Assembly: GCA_031213475.1 (NCBI GenBank)
Contig: JARUPZ010000024.1
Location: 5,674,038-5,738,037 of the forward strand
Direction of reading: 5' to 3'
DNA length: 64,000 nucleotides
Source of the DNA: Nereocystis luetkeana
Taxonomy: Eukaryota > Sar > Phaeophyceae > Laminariales > Laminariaceae
The notes beneath the pieces were generated by a model. The model saw nothing but the letters and a program-made list of their open reading frames with translations, was not told the origin of the DNA and searched no databases. Of the stretch, positions 28,384 through 39,607 are shown piece after piece (positions within the stretch are counted from its first letter, which is position 1; every line of letters begins with the position of its first letter). The translations under genes and the position numbers were made by a program.

Positions 28384-28460
28384 CTTTTAGGACTGCAATT
28401 CCGTTTCGTGGAATCTGAGCAGTTTGTCCCCAAAGCGGGCTGCGGTCCTAAAAGGGTCAA
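28384..28460. mobile_element. Family B MITE with shortened loop
   Basis: CTTTTAGGACTGCAATTCCG and GCGGGCTGCGGTCCTAAAAG; the loop is about 20 bases shorter than usual. Confidence 0.6.
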
Positions 28461-28499
28461 GACACATCCTACTGTACGATGTGTGTACCCCTTTTTCTC

Positions 28500-28790
28500 T
28501 CTCTCCCCCCCCCCGGTCTATGGGCATACGACTACGGCCATGCATGAGATCGAGCACATCTCTCCGATCGAGTACACCCCCCCCCCCCCCCTGACTAGCA
28601 GGATGCAGATCACCATTCATGCGACTCGCCGGACACCTCACGGCGCTTCGCGCTTAGTGCAAGCAAATGCCTGCCTGGTCGGTGAAAACCCGCCGTGATC
28701 CGTCCCGACGTCGTAGGGCTGCGAGGGTCTATGGTCATACGACTACGACCATGCACGATAATGAGTACACCCCCCCCCCCCCCCCCTGAC
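28500..28790 (-). mobile_element. Two family I copies, minus orientation
   Basis: A short end copy (28515-28591) closes in a C run. A longer copy (28592-28790) closes in GATAATGAGTACA plus C18. Confidence 0.6.
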
Positions 28791-29108
28791 GTGTAATGCG
28801 GAATCCAATGGGGACAAACATATGGATATACGTACAACCTGATGCTTCGTACACGCATCTATCTCGTCGCGTGTACGTACGCATTATGCCTATCAACGTA
28901 CTGCTATAGAGCACAAGTTACGCGCTCGCTCGTCCTTCCTCCAACTGTCGCCTGCCACAGGTAAGGACGTGCCGTGGGGCTCAGTAAGTTTATATATATA
29001 TATATATAAATATATTCGCCCAATGTGACACCTCTTTCTACCGTAGAACGCCGCTCTGATGTATACAGGGATCATGTCGAGCCCGTGCCGGACGGGGCTC
29101 TTAACCTG

Positions 29109-29209
29109 TTAACCCTTCTAGAACCGCAGTCCCGTTTTGGGGACAAAAAAACACTCAAATTTCAACTAGTTTTATCCCCAAAACGGGACTGCGGTTCTGA
29201 AGGGGCTAA
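29109..29209. mobile_element. Family B hairpin MITE
   Basis: TTAACCCTTCTAGAACCGCA to GCGGTTCTGAAGGGGCTAA. Confidence 0.78.
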
Positions 29210-29636
29210 CCCTTTCGCGACTTAGAGAGGGAAAAACTGACGATGAAAAAGTGGCGGTTACATTACAGCAACCATTGTGTGGCCAATCATTGTGGCCATG
29301 GCAGGACTGGGGGATGATAGAATGGTTAGTGTCCGAGCTACAGCAGCAGCAGCAGCAGTAGTGCAAGGAGTCGTAATACGGCACGCGGGTGCAAGACGAT
29401 CCTACCCCCTACCCTTGATGCTGCCGGGCCCGTAGACGGTTCAATAGTTGGCAACACCAACACTTACCAACCATTGTTTTTGGTCGCTATCGAGGGGTCC
29501 CGAAGGTATCAACTCGGACATCAAGTGCTACATCTATATACGACACAGCAGTGGGCGCCCGCAGTCTAGAGAAACTTTATGCATGGTGAAAGAAAAATAG
29601 GCTCTGATCTCGGCACGACCGACTAAGGAAATTGGG

Positions 29637-29731
29637 TTAACCCCTTTAGAGCCGCAGTCCCGTTTTGGACAAGCTACTTGAAATTTGAGTGATTTGTCCC
29701 CTAAGCGAGACTGCGGTTCTAAAAGGGTTAA
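29637..29731. mobile_element. Family B hairpin MITE
   Basis: TTAACCCCTTTAGAGCCGCA to GCGGTTCTAAAAGGGTTAA. Confidence 0.8.
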
Positions 29732-30029
29732 GAGACACAGCTCAACGGTGGGACCAATCCTAAATCCTGGTATACAACAGAGTTAGATCTACATAGTAGT
29801 AGGTCAGGAAAAAATAAGACATCGAGTCTGGACACCAAATTGGGTTTTCTTGACACCAAATTGACCTCTTTTTCCTTGTAAAATAAAAACATGCAAGTAT
29901 ATCATCCCTGAAAGCACGCAGTGATCTTTACTGATACCCACACTTTATATTCGGCGAAATCCCCCCCCAAAGTCCCAAGAGCCTTGAGCATATAACAGTG
30001 TTATAAGGATTACCCTGGGCTGGGTAATC

Positions 30030-30075
30030 GATCGGTCGTTTACCCCTATAGCTCAGTAGGTAACACCTTCACAAC
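30030..30075 (+). other. tRNA-like 5' half (pol III A box)
   Basis: CCCCTATAGCTCAGTAGGTA resembles a tRNA D-arm and A box. No B box or acceptor closure follows, so it is probably a decayed SINE head rather than a gene. Confidence 0.25.
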
Positions 30076-30541
30076 AGGCTATAACATACCAGTACCAGGT
30101 GTACCTGGTTTACATAGGACTTGGTGTGGCGCTCCCGCCGCTGATGAGCACGATTTCATCGATCCGATTTGCTTCCCGCACCCTCCGAAAAAGTGAGAGC
30201 CTTATGTTATGAACTCCTCTACAGGACTGCGCTCCCGTCTTGGGGCACAAATTACTTGAAATTATAGAGTCATAGGAATGTGCCTGATGTGCACTGCGGA
30301 ACGATCGGGTGAAAATGTTTTGGTTTTGTTTGTGTGCCCGCACGTGACTACTTCAAGGCAGTGCGTAGTACATGGTACGCGACATACACACATACATACA
30401 TACATGTGTTTTAAGAATTTGGGAGTGAAGTTTTTTTCAGGCTGAGATTTTGTTTTCACATTCTTTGGGAATTTACCGTTACAGCTCAGCTTTTTATTAT
30501 GAGCGTTTGTTTTCAGCGAGGAAACACCACCACACTCTACA

Positions 30542-30638
30542 TTAACCCCTTTAGAACCGCGGTCCCGTTTGGGGACAAAACTACTTGAAATTTGACTGGT
30601 TTGTCCCCAGAACGGGACTGCGGTTCTAAAAGGGTTGA
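30542..30638. mobile_element. Family B hairpin MITE
   Basis: TTAACCCCTTTAGAACCGCG to GCGGTTCTAAAAGGGTTGA. Confidence 0.8.
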
Positions 30639-30723
30639 TTATAAACCTTTTTTTTAATACTCGATCAACGTCTATCAATGGTATTTATATGTCGCGAGCC
30701 TTCGTAGCCGAAATGGGAGATTG

Positions 30724-30926
30724 TTAAACCCTTTTAACATTGTTAGGACCGCAGTCCCGTTTTGGGGACAAATTACTTAGAATTTGACGGGATTGCCCCC
30801 AAAACGGGACTGCAGCTTGCTCTAAAGGGGTTAAGGCACTGCAGTCCCATTTCGGAGAGAGACTACTCGAATTCTAAGTACAGTCGGCCTCCATAACGGG
30901 ACGGCTGCCGTACTAAAAAAGGGTTT
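30724..30926. mobile_element. Two family B MITEs sharing one TTAA
   Basis: The first (30724-30834) ends AAAGGGGTTAA and the second (30831-30926) starts at that same TTAA. It is more diverged (GGCACTGCAGTCCCATTTCG). Confidence 0.7.
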
Positions 30927-31205
30927 TGCTGTCGCACGCCTACTGTATGTAGCAAGCTCTTTATTTGGCGCTACTACTATTGTAGGCCAAATCAGCTCTC
31001 TCTGTGTACAACAGAGGGTCTTGTTGAATCCATACCGGAGGAGAGCACATGGACGAAGGTAGAGGGGCAAAGTAGTAACGACGAGGAATGTGCGAGGACA
31101 GCAATATGGATCAAAGTAGAACAAAAGGGAAGTAGGTACCGAAAAGGGAGTTAGAGTTCGTGCGTACTCGTGGTACGTGGGGAGTTAAAGAGTTCGTGCA
31201 TACGG

Positions 31206-31517
<312 letters not shown>

Positions 31518-31559
31518 ATGCCCGGTCCTGATATTCGTTACCAGCAGGTGCTATGCCCA

Positions 31560-31712
31560 CTGCTGTCCTTACCGCGTACGTGGCAACATACAGCAGTATC
31601 TCTGTTGCGTAGCTTTGAGACCACAGCACTTGTGTCTCTTCTAGGATTGAAGAATCGGGACGGACACTGGTTTGGTGGATGTCGACGGGTAGAAAGAACA
31701 GTTTGATGTGAA
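31560..31712 (-). repeat. Repeat H copy 1
   Basis: GAAGAATCGGGACGGACACT and GGATGTCGACGGGTAGAAAG are shared, in either orientation, with 32590-32850, 34252-34376 and 49475-49605. Confidence 0.6.
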
Positions 31713-32057
31713 GAACAGACTCACCCACGTCGTACGCTTGTCGGCCATGGGATTGCTCGTCGCAATAGGTGGGGTTAATAACCCCTTCGGCGCGCAGAGC
31801 CTCACAACTAATTCTACGACCGACTGTAGCACACACGCCTCTTCGTTTGCAGATTAATATTCAACCTACTGCTATTTGTTTTTACTGGTATATAATATAC
31901 CGGTTTCATTCTGCAAAATAACCTGTGTGCGATACCAGTATTAATAGTAGTGGTTGACCACAAACCAAGGGATATTCTAACAGGGTGTAAGAATGTTATA
32001 CTTTTTTTTTTTTTGCGCCCCGGAGAACGAGAGGAAACCCCTGTCCACACTTATTTC

Positions 32058-32100
32058 TAAAGTTTTCGTGCACCGGTTCGAACCCGGTTGGTTTCTTCCA
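32058..32100 (-). other. tRNA-like B-box sequence
   Basis: On the minus strand, CCGGGTTCGAACCGGTGC has a B box inside a short stem. The A-box half is not evident. Confidence 0.2.
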
Positions 32101-32217
32101 CCTCCTTAGGGTCATTCTTATGGTCGGGCCTGTCTCTGACCGTCATCAAATGTTATACTACTATTAATAATATACGACTGCTACGAACTGGCTGTAGGTG
32201 ATCAGATAGATATCACA

Positions 32218-32568
32218 CTTTTTTTTTTTTTTTTTTTCGCTCATCCCATTTATTATCTTCGCACATCGTCTTCTCTCTCTCCTTCCAACTCGTAAACTCA
32301 GATCCGGGGTCACATAGCAGGCTCTTCTACCCCCTTCCCGCTACGGTACGTGCCTTCATTTTTATCGCGAGAAGATTTCAGCCTTTTCTTCCCTCGTCGA
32401 CTCGCATCGAATTGTGCCTACCCACGCTGCAAGGCGCTCTCAACAATTGAATCCTTTTGATTGTTATTTTTGCAAATAAAGTCAAATGTCCGACCCACCT
32501 GGGGCTCGAACCCAGGACTCAAACACAAGAAGAATTCGAGGTTAACCACTTGAACCACCGGGGCGACC
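32218..32568 (-). mobile_element. tRNA-derived SINE, full-length copy 2
   Basis: This copy is nearly identical to 19766-20110 over head and body, and shares the TGAACCACCGGGGCGACC head end on the plus strand. The tail ends in a pure T run on the plus strand (32218-32237). The high identity suggests recent activity. Confidence 0.8.
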
Positions 32569-32589
32569 TACACACCAGTATTTAGATAT

Positions 32590-32850
32590 ACAGCAGTGTG
32601 TGTGTTCTTCACATTAACCCCTTTAGAACCGCAGTCCCGGTTTTGGGGACAAACCAGTCAAATTCCAAATACTTTGTCCCCAAAACGGGACTGCGGTCTT
32701 AAAGGGTTAAGTTCTTTCTACAGTATACTATACCCGTCGACATCCAGCACAACCAGTGTCCGTGCCGATTCTTCAATCATAAAATGATATACAAAAGTTC
32801 TGTGGTCACAAAAAGCTACGCCACAGAGATACTACGTGCGGTAGTTCCAC
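32590..32850 (+). repeat. Repeat H copy 2, split by family B
   Basis: GTGTGTTCTTCACA, the family B insert, then GTTCTTTCTACAGTATACTA, CCCGTCGACATCCAGCACAA and GTTCTGTGGTCACAAAAAGC. Confidence 0.6.
32614..32710. mobile_element. Family B hairpin MITE inside repeat H
   Basis: TTAACCCCTTTAGAACCGCA to GCGGTCTTAAAGGGTTAA. The same repeat at about 49486-49500 has a single TTAA and no insert, giving an empty site. Confidence 0.85.
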
Positions 32851-33027
32851 ATAGCAGCAGTATGAATAATCTGTGTTATTATTAACAGCGATGTGTACGG
32901 GTCTGCGGCCGAGATGGGAGATCATTCTTCTATTATTTCGTGTGCCTGAAGACGGAAAATAAATAATTACCTCTATTTCCAGTACGAAATTATTAAATTG
33001 AAACCGAGAGATCAATTTATTTTCTTG

Positions 33028-33136
33028 TATTACGGGGGACCATAGTTAACAGGAACAAATATTGCTAGTAAACATGGTTAAACATAAAGGTTTTTATCTC
33101 TACCATAGGTCCTGTTAACTATGGTCCCCCGTAATA
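33028..33136 (-). mobile_element. Family A MITE
   Basis: ATTACGGGGGACCATAGTTA to AACTATGGTCCCCCGTAATA. Confidence 0.78.
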
Positions 33137-33551
33137 GTGGAATCATGTTATTGTAGAGTGTCGTGCGGGGGAGGGCGCACCCCGGGGTGTTCTGTTTACA
33201 TGATTATTTCACGAACGAATACACAATAATTAATCTATTTCACCGGATTTCGACATGCATGCGCAGGTTATATACCGAGATACAACTAAAAACACTGATA
33301 AGTGTGACACGAGGTAAAAGTTAGTAAAATAGCCCGATCACTCTACATCAGACAAGGAACTTACAGACTCAGGTTTGATCCGCACAGACAGGCCAGACTC
33401 ACGGTATATATATGCCATAATATTCAACACGTACGTCGAACTGAATGATAATCGATTGATTCCCACTTCGACTTTCACGGGCAGATCTGATTCAGTCCTG
33501 GTCTGCATAGTTTTGGCTCATGTTGCGGTGTTGGGGAAGGGGGGCCGTGCT

Positions 33552-33660
33552 ATTTACGGGAGACGATATTAAATAGGACCTACGGTAGAGACAAAAACCT
33601 ATATATTCCTCTAATTTTGACACAATATTTGGTCCTATTTACTATGGTCCCCCGGAATAT
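33552..33660 (+). mobile_element. Family A MITE
   Basis: ATTTACGGGAGACGATATTA to TTACTATGGTCCCCCGGAAT. Confidence 0.72.
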
Positions 33661-33944
33661 CTGTGCTGCAGTGTCTGCCACATCTCGTGAGGGAGGCACG
33701 ACAGATAGATGTTTCTTCTATTTTCTCCTTTTCCTCCTTATCTTCGATTTGTTTCTTTGCTCAGTGCTTTCTGTTTTATCTTAAAATTTTCATTTTGTGA
33801 TCTCTACAACAACAGTAATTGACAGATAATATGTATGTCGTGCCTGTCGTATCCAGTACGAGTCTAATGACATAATAGTGGCATGTCATTGCGTTGTCTC
33901 TGCTTACTGGATAACCATGTATTAATAGTACCCTGGTATTATAT

Positions 33945-34250
33945 TACGGGGGACCATAGTTAATAGGACACACAATTCGATGCGAGTCGACGAGGGAAGA
34001 AAAGGCTGAAATCTTCTCGCGATAAAAATGAAGGCACGTACCGTAGCGGGAAGGGGGGAGAAGAGCCTGCTATGTGACCCCGGATCTGAGTTACGAGTTG
34101 GAAGGAGAGAGAGAAGAAGATGTGCGAAGATAATGAATGGGATGAGAAACAATAAAAATAAAAAATGGTAAACACAAAAACCTATATATTTACCTATTTT
34201 TACCCACAATATTTGGTCCTACCAGGTATTTACTATGGTCCCCCGTAATA
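33945..34250 (+). mobile_element. Family A MITE split by a SINE fragment, with CCAGGTA insertion
   Basis: The left end ATTACGGGGGACCATAGTTA is followed by the SINE at 33971. The core resumes ACACAAAAACCTATATATTT, and the right arm GGTCCTACCAGGTATTTACT carries the extra CCAGGTA at 34222-34228. Confidence 0.75.
33971..34165 (+). mobile_element. SINE fragment nested in a family A element
   Basis: It is a 5'-truncated SINE body (begins CACAATTCGATGCGAG) with tail GAAACAATAAAAATAAAAAA. Both sides are halves of one family A element (33945-33970 and 34166-34250), so the SINE landed in it. Confidence 0.75.
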
Positions 34251-34251
34251 G

Positions 34252-34376
34252 TAGCTTTTTGTGACCACAGAACTTACGACTCTTTACGTAGGATTGAAGA
34301 ATCGGCACGGACTCTGTGGTTGTGCTGGGTGTGAACGAGTAGAAAGAACGGTTTCATGTGAAGAACACACACACAA
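34252..34376 (-). repeat. Repeat H copy 3
   Basis: TTTTTGTGACCACAGAACTT to AGAAAGAACGGTTTCATGTG. It lies directly after a family A element. Confidence 0.6.
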
Positions 34377-34694
34377 ATCCCCTGCTCGGTACCTGATAGA
34401 GGGCACCTACCTGTGGCTACCATCGATATTGTCTAGAGCACGATCTATCGTGTTCGGCGTGCGCAATGTTTCCCATCTTCGTGGCAAAAGGCAGTACAAG
34501 GACAGATACCCCCTTGCTGCAGAGTAGGCAGCACACTTCGGTATCACGACGTGTTTGACACATGACCACTGACACAAAAAACACCCTGCTTCACTCAAAA
34601 TCATAAAATTAGCTTTACACCTGGGATAAAATACAAGATCCAGAAGAAGAAAGCCAAGGGGGAACGACATTTTGGTAGCATTTTGTACAGGCTA

Positions 34695-34791
34695 TTAACC
34701 CCTTTAGAATCGCAGTCCCGTTTTGGGGACAAACCATCCAATTTTCAAGTAGTTTGTCCCCAAAACGGGACTGCGGTTCTAAAGGGGTTAA
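34695..34791. mobile_element. Family B hairpin MITE
   Basis: TTAACCCCTTTAGAATCGCA to GCGGTTCTAAAGGGGTTAA, flanked by GCTA and TAGC. Confidence 0.8.
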
Positions 34792-34889
34792 TAGCTCGTC
34801 GCTCGCTCTCTTCAAGTCGTCAATGGTCTGACCTTGTCCTGAGATACACGCTCGTCTATCCTCTTTCTTCGAATCCTAATGTGCGTGTT

Positions 34890-35098
34890 AATGGTCAATG
34901 GTCAAATGACTAAAGCAAACAACAAAGGAGTACCCCCCCCCCCCCTCCTCCCGCCCCGCGCTTCCTCCCCCTCTCTCCCCTTTATTAGGAGTAGGAAGCT
35001 TGCTTCGTCTCGAAAGGGATGTTTGGTCAATGGTCGAATGACTAAGACAAGCAACAAATGAGAACCCCCCGTCCCCCCCGTCCACCCCCCCCCCCCCC
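34890..35098 (+). mobile_element. Two family J repeats in tandem
   Basis: Each has GGTCAATGGTC(A/G)AATGACTAA, AGCAACAAA and a C-rich tail (34934-34948 and 35066-35099). Between them lies TTATTAGGAGTAGGAAGCTT. Confidence 0.6.
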
Positions 35099-35702
35099 CC
35101 CGACTCCCCGCTCCCCACGACCCGCCCCCACCCCCCCGGGTAACCAGTCCAGGGGCGACCCCGCGGGTGGAGTTAGCAGCTTGACGTCCTCTCTCTGCGC
35201 GAGATGCCATGCGGCCTTGTTGGGCTGTCACCGAGAGTTTTATCTACGACATAGTTAGGTTGGTGTTGTTGTTTTTTTTCCTGCACAGCGAAGAGAAAAG
35301 AGCGAGGCACTGGTATCCCACAATTACCTACCACGTACTGCTTCTTCTACGTTATTGACTACCTTGGCCGGGGAACATATGGTACCAGGTACGGGACACC
35401 GACTAAGAAACAAAAAAAAACTGGTCCAGCCCGGATTTCTTATGTGAGAATCATCTGCACTAACTTCAACATAACGGCTCCCGAATTTCTTATGTTCCGG
35501 TCATTCTCAACCTGTCTTTCTTATTTGCTCGATATATTTTTGGTAATAGGTGCCCTGCGCTCCTTTATCTCAGTACCTGGTATATACTTCCGTTCCCCTC
35601 GCTGCCTCGGCAAGGAATGCTGCGAGGCATGCCCTATCAGGCTAATAGCGAGTGGGGTAGGTCTTTCTGGCGGGTGTAAGGCCGGACTCACCCTCAAGGA
35701 GT

Positions 35703-36833
35703 GATACCTTCTTGCTGCTGCCTGTGGCCGCGAGGCTCAGGCGGCAGTAGAGTTGGGTCGTACTTGGTGCGTCAGGCACGGAGACCTACGATTCGCGCGT
35801 CTTTTTCAGGTAGCTGCGGCAGAGCAGCAATGCTCAATCGGGGTGTCCGTGCGCGGAGGCAGGCGCCACCACAGGCCCCACTACGGCACAGTCTATTGCG
35901 CCGGTAGGAGGCTGGATTCGACGACGAGGGAGGAGGGAAACGGAGCGTCGACGTGCGGGGAAGAGACGGATTGACCTCCCCCTGCGCGAGATTTTTTTTT
36001 CTTCTTTTTAGAACCGCAAGTGCGAGGAGCATTTTGGTTTTCAGGATGACGGAGAAAGGGAATCGACTGGAAGGGAATGGCAACGAGTGCACGCGCAAAG
36101 GAGCGGGTGGATTGGGCCAAGGCGATGAGGCGGCCATGAAGAGCGGCAGGAAGACGGTGCACGGAGACCCATGATCTGCGCGCACACTATCATCACGAGA
36201 GAAGCAGTCATAGTTTGTTTTTTCCTGGTATTGTTTTTCACGAGGCAGAATAGTATCTACCGGTACTTGTTACTAACGTCGTCACTGGCCTTTGTAGTTT
36301 AACGAGTTGTATACCCTTCATGGGGAATAACCTACGCAATTATCAGGGACGTGGTATCATAACTGTGCTGCACCTTTTTGTGTCAGACAGTCCAGGAAGA
36401 GATGGCGATCGTTGATATTCGTGTGGTAGTAAGGTTCGATTGCTCCTTTTTTCACTGCATATCCGCGAGTCTTCACTCTGACAGCACTCCAGATAGCAGG
36501 CAGGTGTGTTCCTCTTTCGTTTTCACGACTACCGTGCGTCTCGTACGGTGCAGGCAGCACTTCAGACAGCATCCGCTGTAGTCAGTAGCCACGAGTTGGT
36601 TAGTGGTGGGAACGGGGGTACTCTATGTTATAGTTGAGAGGATTTACGCGCGGCCATGTTAGTTCAGTTTGCACATTGGTTTTAGCTCGTGTGCGCTTTC
36701 TTCGTTTCGTGTATTTTGAGGCAGCCGAATTTTCGTTTTTTTTTGTTTTTCGGATCTTCCTAGGGCTCCAGCACCTTTGTGTGACCACGGACTCCTTCGT
36801 CAGAGAGTTAATATGAGAACAGCAACAACAACA
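35703..36833. repeat. Right copy of 1.1-kb direct repeat (candidate 3' LTR of a minus-strand gypsy element)
   Basis: It matches positions 1 to about 1130. It can be bounded as TG (TGATACCTTC at 35703) to CA (ACAACAACA at 36833), the usual LTR termini on both strands. Integrase-like sequence on the minus strand begins about 70 bases beyond 36833, the layout expected for a 3' LTR of a minus-strand Ty3/gypsy element. I see no clear polypurine tract at the junction, which weakens the case. Confidence 0.6.
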
Positions 36834-36899
36834 TATAAAGTATTCGTGTTCAATACGGTTTTACATGGGAGAGCACCCACACCACACGTGCTGCTATTA

Positions 36900-37760
36900 C
36901 TTTACTGGATCGTGAGAGGGAGGCGCGGCAGCCGACCCATATGGACTTTGTTGGGAGCCAAACCCGTGGCGGCGCTGACGGAATTGTTGTACGTACGCAA
37001 GTTCGATATGAGGGAGCTGTTCATCCCAGTTGCTTTGGGAGCTCGTTGACGACCATCTGCCAGCATCTGGGCCATCCTGTGGTTTACACGTTCCACCCCA
37101 CCGTTGTCATTTCGGTGGTAGGAGCTGGTGGCACTCTTCCGAACGCCTATTACGGGAGGCCATAGAAAATAGGACAAAATATTGTTAGAAAAAATGGGGA
37201 AATATATACCCCTGGTAGGTTTTTATCTGTACCGTAGGTCCCATTTACTGTAGTCCCCCGTACTAGAGGCTGATAAACGGCATGCGAAAATGTTGAAGTA
37301 GAACTGGAGGCCGTTGCCCCGAGAGGATGCTGCGCGGGCATCCCCAGGGGGGGATATACCGGTTGATGAGAATGTTTAGCCGTGCCCTCAGAGGTGAACT
37401 CAGCCGCTGTGACTGCGAACATGTCGGCTCGGCGGCTGAGACGATCGAGGAGAAGCAAGATGTGGGTATCGCCTCGAGGCTTCACCGGGAGGGGGGCGAA
37501 GCGGTCGATGCTCACGGCGATGCGGGACCCTTCTGGCAAGGGCAACGTGATGGGGGGCCACCGGACCGTCTGCCGCGACGTTTTGCGTGCTTGGCACTTC
37601 AAGCAGTTGCGTAACCACCACCGGGTGCAGCTGCTCATACCGATCCACCAACAGAAGCGTTCGAGCACAAGCAGGATACGCGCGGTTCCCAGGCGGCGGA
37701 AACTGTGCAATGGCAAGCCTGCAGGACCCAGGGGCCCATGAGCAGCGGCACATAAAAAGC
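36900..37760 (-). pseudogene. Decayed Ty3/gypsy-type integrase remnant
   Basis: Read on the minus strand, a zinc-finger-like part (WWLRNCLKCQARK, about 37575-37625) is followed by VSIDRFAPLP (about 37496-37525), the usual context of the first catalytic Asp. LLLDRLS and then GNGLQF (about 37286-37310) follow; here the frame shifts and Gly stands where the second catalytic Asp is expected. After an interrupting family A element (37149-37266) comes GGVERVNHRM with the conserved Glu, then ATGLAPNKVHMGRLPRLPL. Family resemblance is clear, but frameshifts, the lost Asp, the insertion and an early stop show it is dead. The integrase once inserted retrotransposon cDNA into the genome. Confidence 0.75.
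37149..37266 (-). mobile_element. Family A MITE inside the gypsy integrase remnant
   Basis: TTACGGGAGGCCATAGAAAA to ACTGTAGTCCCCCGTACTAG. The AT-rich core has an extra CCCCTGGTA-like insertion at about 37209-37217. Confidence 0.72.
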
Positions 37761-38760
37761 TAATAGGCTCGTGCTTCAATGAACAGGCCGTACGACCCAC
37801 CGGGCGTTGCTTCCCCGGTGCGGGAGGGGGAGACGGCTGTCGGACGAGTAGAGCGATCCCCGCGTCGGTGGTGTGCAATCGGCCTTTCCCAGCTAGCTCC
37901 TGAACCTCCGAAAAGGGAGGGCGCTGGTGGGAAGGGAAACAGGACGAAAAAATCGGCGGGCAAAGCTTCCGGTCGGCCAAGGGCTGTATGTAGCGCATGT
38001 TGACGTTGCACGCGGGCTCAGCATGTTGCTCCGAGCCCAGCCGGCGTGCGAATAGCGCGCTGCGGAGTTACCGAACTGGAATTCGGCAGCTGCGCCGAGG
38101 GCATCCAAATAGGTCGTGGTGACGGGCGGTGTGTCAGTTGGCGGCAGAAGCCCGTAGAAGGAGAGCTCCCACGAGCTCGGCGCGGTCGCGGTCGGACGGG
38201 ATGGGTACCGTCGGGATCGACGAGGCGGCAGGAGCCGGTGCCGTTACGACGGGTGCGGGCGGTCGCGGCCGTAGGGCTCGCGGCCGGGTGATAGCACGCC
38301 GGACGGATGGTCTAGGGGCTCCGCCGGGCCCGAAGCCATAATCATCAGCAGGCGGCGCTCTGCTAGCGGCAGCGGCTGTTCGTCGGCGCGTCCGAGTAGA
38401 GATGCTGCCTGACGGCGGTAAGATGGTCAGAGGCGCCTGGTTGCCAGGCGACGGAGGGACAGACGCGGCAGGATCAGTGATCCCGGCCGAACCTTCCCGC
38501 AGTAAAGTGCCAGTCGGGAGAGGAGCGCGCTGGGCGACAATCGTCGCTGCAGCGGGGGCCTCTGCGGAGCCCAGGTCGCCCCCTGAGGGCACGACAAAAA
38601 CGGACGCAAAAAAAGCGTGGTTGGCGGTGAGGGAAAATCTCCCCAAGCCAGGACGGAATTCGATGGTGGCGACGGAAGCAGATACACCTATCCATTTTTT
38701 TGCGCTTCTTCTTTGTTGGGAGTGATTGGCGGGGGGAGGGGGGGGGGGGGGGGCAACGTG
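37760..38760. other. GC-rich stretch next to the integrase remnant, origin unclear
   Basis: The stretch is GC-rich and has open frames on both strands (minus 38134-38646, Ala/Pro-rich; plus 38402-38725). Its position, upstream of integrase on the minus strand, suggests degenerate gypsy polyprotein DNA. I find no RT or RNase H motif, so the element is internally deleted or scrambled. Confidence 0.35.
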
Positions 38761-38794
38761 CCTATGCCCCCTTGCAGTGGGACATAGCAGGGTC

Positions 38795-38975
38795 CCCTCT
38801 ATAGTGCCGGCTGCCCTCTATACATTGTGCCAGTGAAAGCGCTTGTCACAGATGGAGTTGTTAACCAGTGTGGCAGTGCGCGGAGTAATTAATGCCGGTT
38901 GGTTGTCGCTATAGTGCCAGTATTGATGGCTGGCGCATATTATACAGGCACTATAGAGGGACCGGCACTACTACT
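38795..38975 (+). mobile_element. Family E element
   Basis: CTCTATAGTGCCGGCTGCCC is matched by GGCACTATAGAGGGACCGGC at the other end. The middle has GCGGAGTAATTAATGCCGGT. Confidence 0.55.
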
Positions 38976-39292
38976 GTATTATTTAAGAGTAAAGGCGAAC
39001 ATCAACAAACAATACTGTAGGTGGTATTAAAAGGGGGGGGGGGGGGGGGGTGGAGAGAGTACAACTATACAGAGAGTTGACGGGAAGATGCGGATAGACT
39101 CTCTCGTATTGTGGCCGATATAGCAAGGTAGCATGTAGAGCGGCGACATCACCACCCAGCCTTGTGCGCGTTGAAAAATGTGCTCGCGCCGACAGTTGCA
39201 AGAATCAGCCACATGCATGCTTGTTCTTGGACGCGGCGGGTTTGTGTCGTTCGATGTTTTTTTGAAAGTACATGCTTTCATTAAACCCACAC

Positions 39293-39295
<3 letters not shown>

Positions 39296-39326
<31 letters not shown>
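39296..39326. repeat. (CAG)n microsatellite, non-coding
   Basis: About 10 CAG units downstream of the gypsy remnant, not in a supported reading frame. Confidence 0.85.
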
Positions 39327-39328
<2 letters not shown>

Positions 39329-39509
39329 GCTGCTGGCAGGCGTTGTAGTATCTCTGTCTCGCAGTTTGTTACCATACTGTAGGTCTACAGGCTCTGAGAG
39401 CTTGTGTTTTCCTGGCGCGATAGACGTTGTGGTGCCGTGCGGCTGTTGTTGTGCTGCTGTTGTTGTGTTCGACCCACGACGATATCGCGGGTTGAAATGA
39501 GGGGGCGCG

Positions 39510-39607
39510 TTAACCCTTTTAGAACCGCAATCCCGTTTTGGGGGACAAACCAGTCAAATTCCGAGTAGTTTGTCCCCAAAACGGGACTGCGGTTCTAAAG
39601 GGGTTAA
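39510..39607. mobile_element. Family B hairpin MITE
   Basis: TTAACCCTTTTAGAACCGCA to GCGGTTCTAAAGGGGTTAA; CGCG on the left and GCG on the right border it. Confidence 0.8.
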
